From contig JAEUQN010000065.1 of NCBI GenBank assembly GCA_016789725.1, positions 1-34,779 on the forward strand: a stretch of 34,779 nucleotides of DNA, given 5' to 3'. Origin of the DNA: Blastocatellia bacterium (GTDB lineage: Bacteria > Acidobacteriota > Blastocatellia > RBC074). A program made the translations under genes and the position numbers. Numbering within the stretch: the stretch's first letter is position 1; every line of letters begins with the position of its first letter. Shown piece by piece: positions 27,642 through 34,779 of this stretch. The notes beneath the pieces are model-generated. The model was given only the letters and a program-made list of their open reading frames with translations. It was not told where the DNA came from and made no database searches.

Positions 27642-27705
27642 GTTCAGAGTTCACGCTTCAGCGTGTGGCTTCGGTAATCAGCACGCTGAAGCGTGAACTC
27701 TGAAC
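27642..27705. terminator. convergent-end palindrome, copy 3, encoding the kinase C C-terminus
   Basis: Arms 27642-27665 and 27682-27705 are a perfect 24-bp inverted repeat with a 16-base loop. On the minus strand it is read by kinase C as its last 15 or so codons (QSSRFSVLITEATR) and its TGA stop at 27658-27660. It therefore acts both as intergenic palindrome and as coding sequence. Confidence 0.8.
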
Positions 27706-30700
27706 TTCTGCGCTTATTGCCCGCCCTTCTTTCCAGCACGCCGCAAATCGCTCCGGCCCCAAGGCTGTGAGCACGGATTGCTTGTGCTGCGCGAAAAGTT
27801 GCTGTTCAGACACACCTAAACGAATGCCCAATTGTTGGCGTATCGCTTCGGACGCGCTCAGCAATCGTGCGGTGGTGGCGGGCTGTTGTTCGTGTGCAGT
27901 GACCCAAGCCAACCGCTCTAAACCAACGGCAATACCATGCCGATCACGAATATCGTGCGAAATCGTTACGCTTTCCAGCAAAACCTTACGCGCTGCCTGG
28001 AGATTACCTTCTTGTAGTTGCAAGACTCCTGACAGACCGAGAGCCAGCGCGAGTCCATAACGGTCGCCAATTTCAGCGAAAATTGTCTGGCTGGTTTCCA
28101 ATAAGGAAGCGGCAAGCGTGAGTTGGTTTTGTGCTAACGCCGCGTCTGTTCGCAAAGCGGAAAACCACGCGATCATTTGACGATCCTCCAAGTCTCGCAT
28201 CGTTGCCAGCGTAGCGTCTATCAGTCGTGTGGCCTCGTCCGCTTGCCCCAGCTTTTGCAACGCCCAGCCTAATAGACCCTGCGAAAAAGCAAGGCGATGT
28301 TTGTCTTTGAACGTGTGGCGTAAGCGTACACACTCCTCGTGAAGTTTACGGGCTTGCTCAAAATCGCCTTGATAATGTGCAACCCAGGCCAATGTGCTAC
28401 GTGCCTGTACGACGCCGGGTTGATTGCCTAACTCTGCTTGTAAAACCGCCGCTTCTTCAGACAAGATGCGGGCGCGTTCGTATTCATTTTGCCGCCAAGC
28501 AATCCAGCCCAGGCTAGTCAATGACACCGCAATACCGGGTTTATCATTCAGTGCGCGGCGAATTTGCAACGCCTCTTCCCCCAAAATCCGCGCCTCTTCA
28601 TAATCGCCTTGATTCTGTTCAATTGTTGCTGCACCGATCAAAACTTTGGCGCGCAAGGCAGAAGCACCAATCGCTTCGGTCGCTTTGAGCAAGGTGCTTA
28701 ATCGTTCGCGGCCTTCACGAAAATGACTGCGCAGCGACCAGAATCGCCAAATCGCACTCGCCAAACGTAAGCCTTCGTCGGCGTGGCCATCGCGTAATGC
28801 TCGCTCAAATACGGCGCGCAAATTGTCGTGCTCTTGTTCGAGTTGATCCAACCATCGCTTCGGATTCGCGCCCGTCAATTGCGGCTCTGTTTGTTCGGCA
28901 AGCGCGAGGAAATAATTCGTGTGCGCCTGTTCGGCGTCGGCAAGCTCGCCAGTTTCTGTTAACAACTCCAAGCCATATTCGATGATTGTTCGCATCATCG
29001 TGAAGCGCGGTTCGCCATCGGCTTGTTCGCGTTGTTGCAAGAGGCTCTTGTCTACGAGCGAGGCGACGCCGTCGAGCACGTCAAGTTCATCTGCGCCAGT
29101 GGCCTGACAAATCGCTTCAGCGGCTTCCAACGTGAATCCGCCAACGAAGATAGCTAAGCGGCGAAACAGTGCTTGCTCAGCTTCGCCCAGCAAATCGCAG
29201 CTCCATTGAATCGTGTTGCGAATGGTTTGCTGGCGTTCGGGCAAATCGCGCGCGCCGCCGGACAGCAGTTTCAGGCTCTGCCCCAACCGTTGCAGCATCG
29301 CACGCGGCGACAACACGCGAATGCGCGCCGCTGCAAGTTCGAGCGCCAACGGCAGGCCATCCAAGCGCGCACAGATTTCCGCGATGCTCTGCGCGTTTTC
29401 TTCGTTCAATTCAAAATCCGGTTTGACGGCGCGTGCGCGTTCGACAAACAACGCGACCGCAGGCGACGCGGCGAGTGTTGGCACGGAATCCTGCAACGCA
29501 GGCAGCGCCAGCGGCGGCACGGGATATTCGCGCTCCCAACGGACTTTTAGCGCAGCGCGACTGGTGATGAGCAATTTGATATTCGGACACGCCGCTAACA
29601 ATTCAGACACCAGCGGAGCCGCTGCTAACAACTGCTCGAAATTATCAAGCACCAGCAACATCTGCTTCGTGCGCAGGAACGCTTTCAACCCGACCTGCAA
29701 CGAGGTCAGCGCGTTTTCCTTTAAGCCGAGCGATTGCGTCATCGCTGAAATCACCAGCGTTGGATCGTTGATGGCGGACAGCGGGACGAACCACACGCCG
29801 TCGGTGAATACGTTGGAAAGCTCCGCCGCGATCTGCAAACTCAGTCGCGTTTTGCCTGTACCGCCGGGGCCAGTGAGCGTGAGCAAGCGAATGCTGTCCT
29901 GTTGCAAAAACTCTTTCGCGGCGGCCAGTGCTGTGGCACGACCAATCAATGGCGTGGGCGGCAACGACAAATTCGTGCGCGGCGATTGTGACGGCGGGAG
30001 TTGCAACGTCAGCGTCGGTTCGGCTTTTTCCTGCGAAAGCTTGAAGCGTTCGGCAAATTCCAACTCCTGCCGCAACCGCTTCAGATCAGTCTGCAACGCG
30101 CGCATCGTTTGATACCGTTGTGCGCGATCTTTCTGCAACGACTGCTGCACAATGCGTTCGAGTTCGATGGGCACTTGCGGCGAACGCTCGGTCAGCGGCA
30201 GCGGGTCCGCCATCAAGATTGCTGCCATAATGTCCGTCATCGTTGCACCATCAAACGGGCGTTGCCCCGCCAGCAATTCATACAGAATCACGCCTACGCT
30301 GAAGATGTCCGACCGCGCGTCTACCTCCAAACCGCGCGCCTGTTCAGGTGACATATAACTGACGGTTCCCATTACGATGCCGGGCATTGTGAGAGGTTCG
30401 GGGACAGGGGGACGGGGCGACTCGGCGAGCAACGTATCGGCTTCTTCGCCCTGTCGCTTCTTTGCCCCATCGCCGCGTCGTTCTGTGAGTTTTGCCAGTC
30501 CGAAATCCAAGACCTTCACCAACCCATCAGGCCGCACCATCACGTTTTCGGGTTTGATGTCTCGATGCACGATGCCTGCGTTGTGGGCCGCCTCCAATGC
30601 GCTCGCAATTTGCAGCACCCAATCCAACGCGGTTTCCAACAGGACTGGTTCGCCTGTCATTTGTTGGCGTAAGGTTTTTCCTTCGACAAATTCGGTGACG

Positions 30701-31170
30701 ATGAAATGCGTTTGTTCTACGACGCCAATTTCGTGAATGGTGAGAATGTTCGGATGGTTGAGCGCCGACGCGACGCGCGCTTCCTGCTCAAAGCGGAGCA
30801 CGCGATCAGTGTCTTTGGTGAAGTGCGCGGGCAACAGTTTGACGGCCACATTGCGTTTCAAGCGCGTGTCTTCGGCAAGTAAAACTTCACCCATTCCGCC
30901 CGCGCCAATAGGGGAAAGAATGTGGTAATGCAGCAATTGTTGGGCGTGCGGAGCTGCCTGTTGTTGCGCCCATTCCGCCGCCATCTGCGCCGGTAATTCC
31001 AGTGTCGCGTTTTCCGTCGAAGCATCTGCCATCAACATCCGTTCCACTTCATGCTGCAACGCGACATCTTCACCGGAAGCCTGTTGCAGAAAGGCAGCGC
31101 GCGTTTCGGGCGCTTGGTCTAACGCCGCCTGAAACAACGCTTCAATTTGTTGCCAGCGTTCTGGGTTCAT
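27658..31170 (-). CDS. kinase C: Ser/Thr kinase-STAND ATPase-TPR protein
   Basis: The 1170-residue protein has no membrane helix. The PERWQQIE block (1-80) is followed by the kinase domain: GAGGMG 89-94, Lys111, HRDIKPEN 202-209, DFG 222-224, SPE 274-276. An NB-ARC/COG3903-like ATPase starts near 405, with Walker A GPGGTGKT at 434-441, Walker B MLLVLDNFE at 504-512 and the LLITSRA sensor strand at 533-539. TPR-like repeats fill the C-terminus. Such STAND ATPases switch between closed and open forms on ligand binding, which here might control the kinase. GAGGTG lies 2-8 bases before the ATG. The last residues come from the palindrome. It is divergent from the isomerase-like gene. Confidence 0.93.
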   Translation of the reverse strand: MNPERWQQIEALFQAALDQAPETRAAFLQQASGEDVALQHEVERMLMADASTENATLELPAQMAAEWAQQQAAPHAQQLLHYHILSPIGAGGMGEVLLAEDTRLKRNVAVKLLPAHFTKDTDRVLRFEQEARVASALNHPNILTIHEIGVVEQTHFIVTEFVEGKTLRQQMTGEPVLLETALDWVLQIASALEAAHNAGIVHRDIKPENVMVRPDGLVKVLDFGLAKLTERRGDGAKKRQGEEADTLLAESPRPPVPEPLTMPGIVMGTVSYMSPEQARGLEVDARSDIFSVGVILYELLAGQRPFDGATMTDIMAAILMADPLPLTERSPQVPIELERIVQQSLQKDRAQRYQTMRALQTDLKRLRQELEFAERFKLSQEKAEPTLTLQLPPSQSPRTNLSLPPTPLIGRATALAAAKEFLQQDSIRLLTLTGPGGTGKTRLSLQIAAELSNVFTDGVWFVPLSAINDPTLVISAMTQSLGLKENALTSLQVGLKAFLRTKQMLLVLDNFEQLLAAAPLVSELLAACPNIKLLITSRAALKVRWEREYPVPPLALPALQDSVPTLAASPAVALFVERARAVKPDFELNEENAQSIAEICARLDGLPLALELAAARIRVLSPRAMLQRLGQSLKLLSGGARDLPERQQTIRNTIQWSCDLLGEAEQALFRRLAIFVGGFTLEAAEAICQATGADELDVLDGVASLVDKSLLQQREQADGEPRFTMMRTIIEYGLELLTETGELADAEQAHTNYFLALAEQTEPQLTGANPKRWLDQLEQEHDNLRAVFERALRDGHADEGLRLASAIWRFWSLRSHFREGRERLSTLLKATEAIGASALRAKVLIGAATIEQNQGDYEEARILGEEALQIRRALNDKPGIAVSLTSLGWIAWRQNEYERARILSEEAAVLQAELGNQPGVVQARSTLAWVAHYQGDFEQARKLHEECVRLRHTFKDKHRLAFSQGLLGWALQKLGQADEATRLIDATLATMRDLEDRQMIAWFSALRTDAALAQNQLTLAASLLETSQTIFAEIGDRYGLALALGLSGVLQLQEGNLQAARKVLLESVTISHDIRDRHGIAVGLERLAWVTAHEQQPATTARLLSASEAIRQQLGIRLGVSEQQLFAQHKQSVLTALGPERFAACWKEGRAISAEVQSSRFSVLITEATR
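30396..30473. repeat. palindromic element in kinase C activation segment
   Basis: The core GACAGGG near 30403 pairs with CCCTGTC near 30449, with weaker pairing outside. The encoded stretch, about residues 231-262, lies between DFG and GTVSYMSPE and matches the kinase B and D inserts in composition (GEEADTLLAESPRPPVP). Compared with kinase B it carries small indels that keep the frame. Confidence 0.55.
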
Positions 31171-31177
31171 AGCACCT

Positions 31178-31225
31178 CAAAAATATTTTCACCCCACCTG
31201 ATAGGTTTACTTTCGAACTGTCGCT
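31178..31225 (+). promoter_or_regulatory. shared bipartite promoter-like motif, copy 4 (isomerase-like)
   Basis: TGATAGG at 31199-31205 and GTCGCT at 31220-31225 are 14 bases apart, with CAAAAATATTTT at 31178-31189, 21 bases upstream of TGATAGG as in copy 2. ATG 31300 is 74 bases downstream. The A/T block also sits in the leader of kinase C, just outside its ribosome site. Confidence 0.7.
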
Positions 31226-31299
31226 AACCACAGCGAAGAAGAAATTTTGTTCCTCTCGAAATTAATTCTGAATTACCCAACAAAAAGGAGACTCTGAAT

Positions 31300-31632
31300 A
31301 TGCAATATCTCGTTACGATGGAATTTGTCGAACCCGGTCCCCTCTTTCCCGCCCAGCAATTAGGCCAAATGGTCGCGGAAACGATTTTGCCCAGCTATGA
31401 CCAGCTTGCGAGCCTCGTCGCTAATGGAACAATTGTCGCGGGGGGAACGCTTGTGGGCTCTCGCACCGCCACCTTTATTGTCGAAGCCGCCAACCACGAC
31501 GAACTGGATCAATTGCTCGAAGGCATGCCGTGGTGGGGCGTGATGAAAACGACTGTTGTCCCGCTGCAAGCCTTTGCCCAACGCGCAGCCAATGATCGCG
31601 CGCTGATGGAACGGATTCAGGCCGCAGGTTAG
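31300..31632 (+). CDS. muconolactone delta-isomerase-like / YCII-superfamily small protein
   Basis: The 110-residue protein (MQYLVTMEFVEPGPLFP ... TIVAGGTLVGSRTATFIVEAANHDELDQLLEGMPWW) has the ferredoxin-like layout of the muconolactone isomerase (PF02426) and YCII dimeric barrel group. The MPWWGVMKTTVVPL ending favours the isomerase family. It is likely a small cytoplasmic enzyme or binding protein; the substrate is not known. AAGGAG lies upstream of the ATG in a context (AAAAAGGAGACTCTGAATATG) resembling that of the internal DsrE start. It converges with kinase D. Confidence 0.83.
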   Translation: MQYLVTMEFVEPGPLFPAQQLGQMVAETILPSYDQLASLVANGTIVAGGTLVGSRTATFIVEAANHDELDQLLEGMPWWGVMKTTVVPLQAFAQRAANDRALMERIQAAG

Positions 31633-31638
31633 TCCCAC

Positions 31639-31702
31639 GTTCAGAGTTCACGCTTCAGCGTGATTTTTCTGAGACGGCCACGCTGAAGCGTGAACTCTGA
31701 AC
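31639..31702. terminator. convergent-end palindrome, copy 4
   Basis: Arms 31639-31662 and 31679-31702 form a perfect 24-bp inverted repeat with a 16-base loop that contains ATTTTTCTGAGACGGC. It lies between the isomerase-like stop and the kinase D stop. The arms are identical to those of copy 3 while the loops differ, suggesting recent spread or strong conservation of the stem. Confidence 0.8.
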
Positions 31703-31715
31703 ACTTGGGTTTCTG

Positions 31716-34697
31716 TCACTGAACGTTTTCCATCAGCAATAAATCGCCAGTTAAGTCCTGTTGCATATAGCATAACCACTTCTCATCAGGTGAAACCGAA
31801 AGCCCATACAACGGGGCCGGAAACGGAGTCTTCAATTTTGCGACGAGCGAAATATTTCCGGTCACAAAATCATAAAATTCCACCATTGCCCTCAACGGCG
31901 TTTCGCAGGTCGCAAAGTAAATGCCGCGCTGAGTGATGTCCCACGAATGCCAATAGCCAGCGTTATGAACCTTGGTCAATAACGTTTCTGTCTGCGTGGA
32001 GAAGTCGTAGCGCCACAGGCCAGGAACCATATAGCCTTTGGAATAGATTAGTGCTTTGCCGTCCCAGGATTCGGCATAACGGATCAGGCGTTGTTTCATT
32101 GCCAAGTCGGGTTTCCCGCCGGTTGCCGGAACTTTCCAAAGTTGAGGTTCTCCACCTCGATCCGACCCAAAGTAAATCCAGTTACCGTCGGCAGACCAAT
32201 TAGGCGCAATGTTGTTGAATGTATCCTGTACCAGAGGCGTTCGTTGTCCACTCTCTGCGTTCATAAGCGTAATCGCATGCTTGCCAGCGACAAGACTGTC
32301 AGTAGCAATCATCTTTCCATCGGGCGACCAGGTAGGGAATTCGTATTGATTCCTGTCGTTGCTAAAAAGTTTGAGATTCTGTCCATCCGCATCGGCCACC
32401 CACGCCTGCGTTTCGCCTGAACGGTCCGACAAGATGGCGATCTTTTTGCCATCAGGAGAATAACGCACGCCCACTTCGGTTTCTGTAGAAGCCAGAAACT
32501 TGGCGGGGAATTGGGTATCGGTTTTTCCGTTTCGCAAACCTATACGCCAAATATCAAGATCAAAATCCGCTTTGATCCAAATCATTTTCCCTGTCTGACG
32601 ATCTGTCACAATTCCCCAAACGCGATCCACTTCTCGCCCCGCGACTCTTTCAACCGAACGATTATCAAGCATCACACGCCATACGCCCGCTTGCTCCCTT
32701 GTGGCCCCGGAAGCGCAGTAAATCAGGCTTTTCCCATCGGGCAGCCAATCCACTGACGTGAGAAAAGTATTGACGGCAGTGATTTTTTCAGGTGTACCAC
32801 CCGTTGCGGGAATCACGTAAATATCGCGTTCGGGTTCACCACCAATCGAACGATTAAAGGCAATCGTTTTACCATCAGGAGAAAAGACGGGGGAATAATC
32901 GCCTGTCGAACTAGGTAATGGCGCAAGCAACGAACGTTTTTCGCCAGTTTCCAGATTCAATGTTGTCAGTCCAAGCGGTTCAGCAACTGAATTGCGATCC
33001 GGGAATACAAGTGTTTTCCCATCGGGCGACCAGCTCATTTCGCCGCGTAGGACTTGTACCGGACGCAACGGCGAAATGTCTGTCAGCTTACGCTCAACGC
33101 CGCCGAGCATTGGCATCACATAAATCGCGCCGCCTTCTTCGGTGATGCGAAAGAAGGCAATTGCGCGACCGTCAGGCGACCAGACCGCATCGCTGTCAAT
33201 GCCGGGATGGGTGGTCAGGCGTCGCATTCCTTCGCCGCCGATTTCTTTGATGTAAATGTCCGTGTTGTCGCCACCCTCGCCGCCCCAGCTAAACGCAACC
33301 TGATTCCCGTCGGGCGAGAACGATGGCTTGCTTTCCAGACCTGGAAATGCGGTCAGGGGCGTGACTTTGAGAGACACGGGCGGATTGCCTGGTAAGGCAG
33401 AACTCCTGAGCAATCTGTACAAGCCAAACGCTCCACCTGCCAACACTGCGACGACGACGATCAAGGCAGCACCAACGCTTACTTTGTGTCGTTTGATGGC
33501 GCTCAGGATACGCGGAGTGTGAGCGTCAGGCTTCGTCTCCGCTAGTCCTGGCAAGGCTCCGGTTGGGATTGATTGCAAGCGCGCCTGCAACTTCCACTCT
33601 TCGCGTAACTGTTCCAACGCGGCCAGCATCTCTCGGCTGGAGGCATATCGTTGCGCACGATCCTTTTGCAAAGCTTTCTGGACGATGGCTTGTAACCCCG
33701 CAGGCGCGTCCAACAACGGCAGTGGTTCGTGATGCAATATGGCATCAATCGTTTCCTCCATCGTAGCGCCTGCAAAAGGCGTCCGCCCTGCGATCATTTC
33801 GTACAGCACAATGCCCAGGCTGAAAATGTCTGTGCGGGCATCCACTTGCTCACCGCGTGCCTGCTCCGGCGACATATACCGCACTGTGCCCATCACCAAG
33901 CCGGGCGTAGTGGAATGCGACGCGGCGACAGGGAGACGGGGCGACGCGGCGAGCCAGGTATCGGCTTCTTTACCCTCTCGCTCCATCGCCCCCTCCCCGT
34001 GTCGTTCTGTGAGTTTAGCCAGCCCAAAGTCCAACACCTTCACAATGCCGTCTTTACGCAGCATCACGTTTTCCGGTTTGATGTCGCGGTGAACGATGTG
34101 CGCGTCATGCGCGGCAGCCAGTGCCTGAGCGATTTGCGTGCTGATGTCCAGTGCTTCGTTGATTGACAGCGGTGCACGTTGCAAGTGTGCGCGCAAGGTC
34201 TCGCCATCAATGAATTCCGAGGCGAGAAAACGCGTCGCCTCGGCTGTCTCAAATTCATGAATCGTCAAAATGTTTGGATGATTCAACGCCGATGCCGCTA
34301 AGGCTTCCTGCTCAAAGCGACGCAACCGTCCTTCATCCTGTGCCAACGCGGCGGGCAGGACTTTGAGCGCAACCTTGCGACGCAAGCGTGTGTCCTGCGC
34401 CAGGTACACGACGCCCATTCCGCCTGCTCCCAATTGCGAGACTATCGTGTAGTGATTGAGTGTTTGACCAGACTGCCAGACCGCTGGCTGGGAAATCATT
34501 TCCGCTGCGACCTGAGCAGGTAGGTTCAGCGTCACCTCATCAGCGTTTTGATCAGCAGCGAGTAGGGCTTCGACTTCGCGGCGCAACGTGTCATCGCCCT
34601 GACAGGCGTGCGCTAGAAACGCACTTCGTTCTGGCAAGGACAGTGCGATGGCGGATTGGAAGAGAGCTTCAATCTTTTGCCATCTCTCCGGCTCCAT
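31716..34697 (-). CDS. kinase D: Ser/Thr kinase-TM-PD40 propeller protein
   Basis: The 993-residue protein starts MEPERWQKIEALFQSAI, the shared N-terminal block. The kinase domain has GAGGMG 90-95, Lys112, HRD 203-205, DFG 223-225 and SPE 276-278. A membrane helix lies at about 407-427. Residues of about 440-993 are TolB/PD40 propeller blades with repeated FSPDG, WSPDG and WSADG turns. It has the same domain order as the first gene of the window. AGGAGG at 34703-34708 gives a strong ribosome site 5 bases from the ATG. The activation segment has the palindrome-encoded insert. It is the last minus-strand gene; its divergent partner, if any, is beyond the window. Confidence 0.94.
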   Translation of the reverse strand: MEPERWQKIEALFQSAIALSLPERSAFLAHACQGDDTLRREVEALLAADQNADEVTLNLPAQVAAEMISQPAVWQSGQTLNHYTIVSQLGAGGMGVVYLAQDTRLRRKVALKVLPAALAQDEGRLRRFEQEALAASALNHPNILTIHEFETAEATRFLASEFIDGETLRAHLQRAPLSINEALDISTQIAQALAAAHDAHIVHRDIKPENVMLRKDGIVKVLDFGLAKLTERHGEGAMEREGKEADTWLAASPRLPVAASHSTTPGLVMGTVRYMSPEQARGEQVDARTDIFSLGIVLYEMIAGRTPFAGATMEETIDAILHHEPLPLLDAPAGLQAIVQKALQKDRAQRYASSREMLAALEQLREEWKLQARLQSIPTGALPGLAETKPDAHTPRILSAIKRHKVSVGAALIVVVAVLAGGAFGLYRLLRSSALPGNPPVSLKVTPLTAFPGLESKPSFSPDGNQVAFSWGGEGGDNTDIYIKEIGGEGMRRLTTHPGIDSDAVWSPDGRAIAFFRITEEGGAIYVMPMLGGVERKLTDISPLRPVQVLRGEMSWSPDGKTLVFPDRNSVAEPLGLTTLNLETGEKRSLLAPLPSSTGDYSPVFSPDGKTIAFNRSIGGEPERDIYVIPATGGTPEKITAVNTFLTSVDWLPDGKSLIYCASGATREQAGVWRVMLDNRSVERVAGREVDRVWGIVTDRQTGKMIWIKADFDLDIWRIGLRNGKTDTQFPAKFLASTETEVGVRYSPDGKKIAILSDRSGETQAWVADADGQNLKLFSNDRNQYEFPTWSPDGKMIATDSLVAGKHAITLMNAESGQRTPLVQDTFNNIAPNWSADGNWIYFGSDRGGEPQLWKVPATGGKPDLAMKQRLIRYAESWDGKALIYSKGYMVPGLWRYDFSTQTETLLTKVHNAGYWHSWDITQRGIYFATCETPLRAMVEFYDFVTGNISLVAKLKTPFPAPLYGLSVSPDEKWLCYMQQDLTGDLLLMENVQ
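33917..33989. repeat. palindromic element in kinase D activation segment
   Basis: Arms 33917-33935 and 33971-33989 match as inverted repeats at 13 of 19 positions, more decayed than in kinase B. The encoded residues (about 236-260, REGKEADTWLAASPRLPVAAS) lie between DFG and GTVRYMSPE, the same place as in kinases B and C. Confidence 0.5.
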
Positions 34698-34779
34698 CCG
34701 TGCCTCCTATGATGAAAGTCTACTCCAAAGTGACATTGCCTAGCGTTCGGCCAGGACAAAGTTGGGGAAGTCCTCAAAC
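34698..34779. other. upstream region of kinase D at window edge
   Basis: Apart from the kinase D ribosome site, these 82 bases show no gene. A clear copy of TGATAGG-N14-GTCGCT is not present; TGATGAA at 34709 is only a partial resemblance. The divergent plus-strand gene expected from the other modules would start beyond the edge. Confidence 0.4.

Noticed and set aside
29213..30112. Plus-strand open frame of 299 codons
   Set aside because: It is antisense to the ATPase domain of kinase C and the peptide is Ser/Ala/Asn-rich low complexity, typical of a shadow frame.
31300..31632. Calling the small gene YciI/DGPF outright
   Set aside because: The C-terminal MPWW...VVPL pattern fits muconolactone isomerase better; only the shared superfamily fold is safe.
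19681..31702. CRISPR array from the four similar palindromes
   Set aside because: The copies are 3-5 kb apart with genes between them, not short spacers, and no cas gene is present.
34709..34740. Possible fifth copy of the TGATAGG-N14-GTCGCT motif
   Set aside because: Only TGAT and a GTGAC-like piece match, and the spacing differs.

Overview
The window is bacterial and densely coded. I infer Acidobacteriota, probably the Blastocatellia side. The basis is the large soluble or membrane Ser/Thr kinases that start with a PERWQ-type N-terminal block, the secreted sulfatases, and many small palindromic repeats. No rRNA or marker gene is present, so the taxonomy is inference. I saw no tRNA, CRISPR array, transposase or phage gene.

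Region 1 (1-16068, plus strand) opens with the 3' part of a membrane Ser/Thr kinase with a TolB-like propeller. Next comes a tightly packed run of four small-molecule catabolic genes: a cyclase-family hydrolase, a Gfo/Idh/MocA oxidoreductase, an isocitrate/isopropylmalate-type dehydrogenase and an amidohydrolase. Six secreted sulfatases follow (6175-14979), some overlapping by an ATGA, then an AlkZ-like winged-helix protein. A seventh sulfatase (16213-17697) lies after a repeat element. This looks like a locus for desulfating and oxidising sulfated substrates. No glycoside hydrolase, transporter or sulfatase-maturing enzyme is in view.

Region 2 (17700-34779) is an array of repeated modules. 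Three modules are complete. In each, a large minus-strand kinase gene faces away from one or two small plus-strand genes: DsrE-like plus DUF1059; SnoaL-like; muconolactone-isomerase-like. A fourth kinase runs to the right edge. On the left, an alpha/beta hydrolase and an NmrA-like gene form a module without a kinase. All four plus-strand units carry the same bipartite promoter-like motif, TGATAGG-N14-GTCGCT, with identical spacing. All four convergent gene ends are closed by the same 64-67 bp palindrome. The four kinases share an N-terminal block and kinase domain but have four different C-terminal parts: AAA ATPase-TPR; TM-FlgO/TolB-like-TPR; STAND ATPase-TPR; TM-PD40 propeller.

Several short palindromic elements lie inside coding sequence: in the juxtamembrane linker of the first kinase, in the activation segment of three kinases, in a linker of a fourth, and at the C-terminus of one. 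The most interesting items are the modular kinase/enzyme array with its shared promoter and terminator, and the recurrent use of palindromic elements as protein-coding insertions in kinases.
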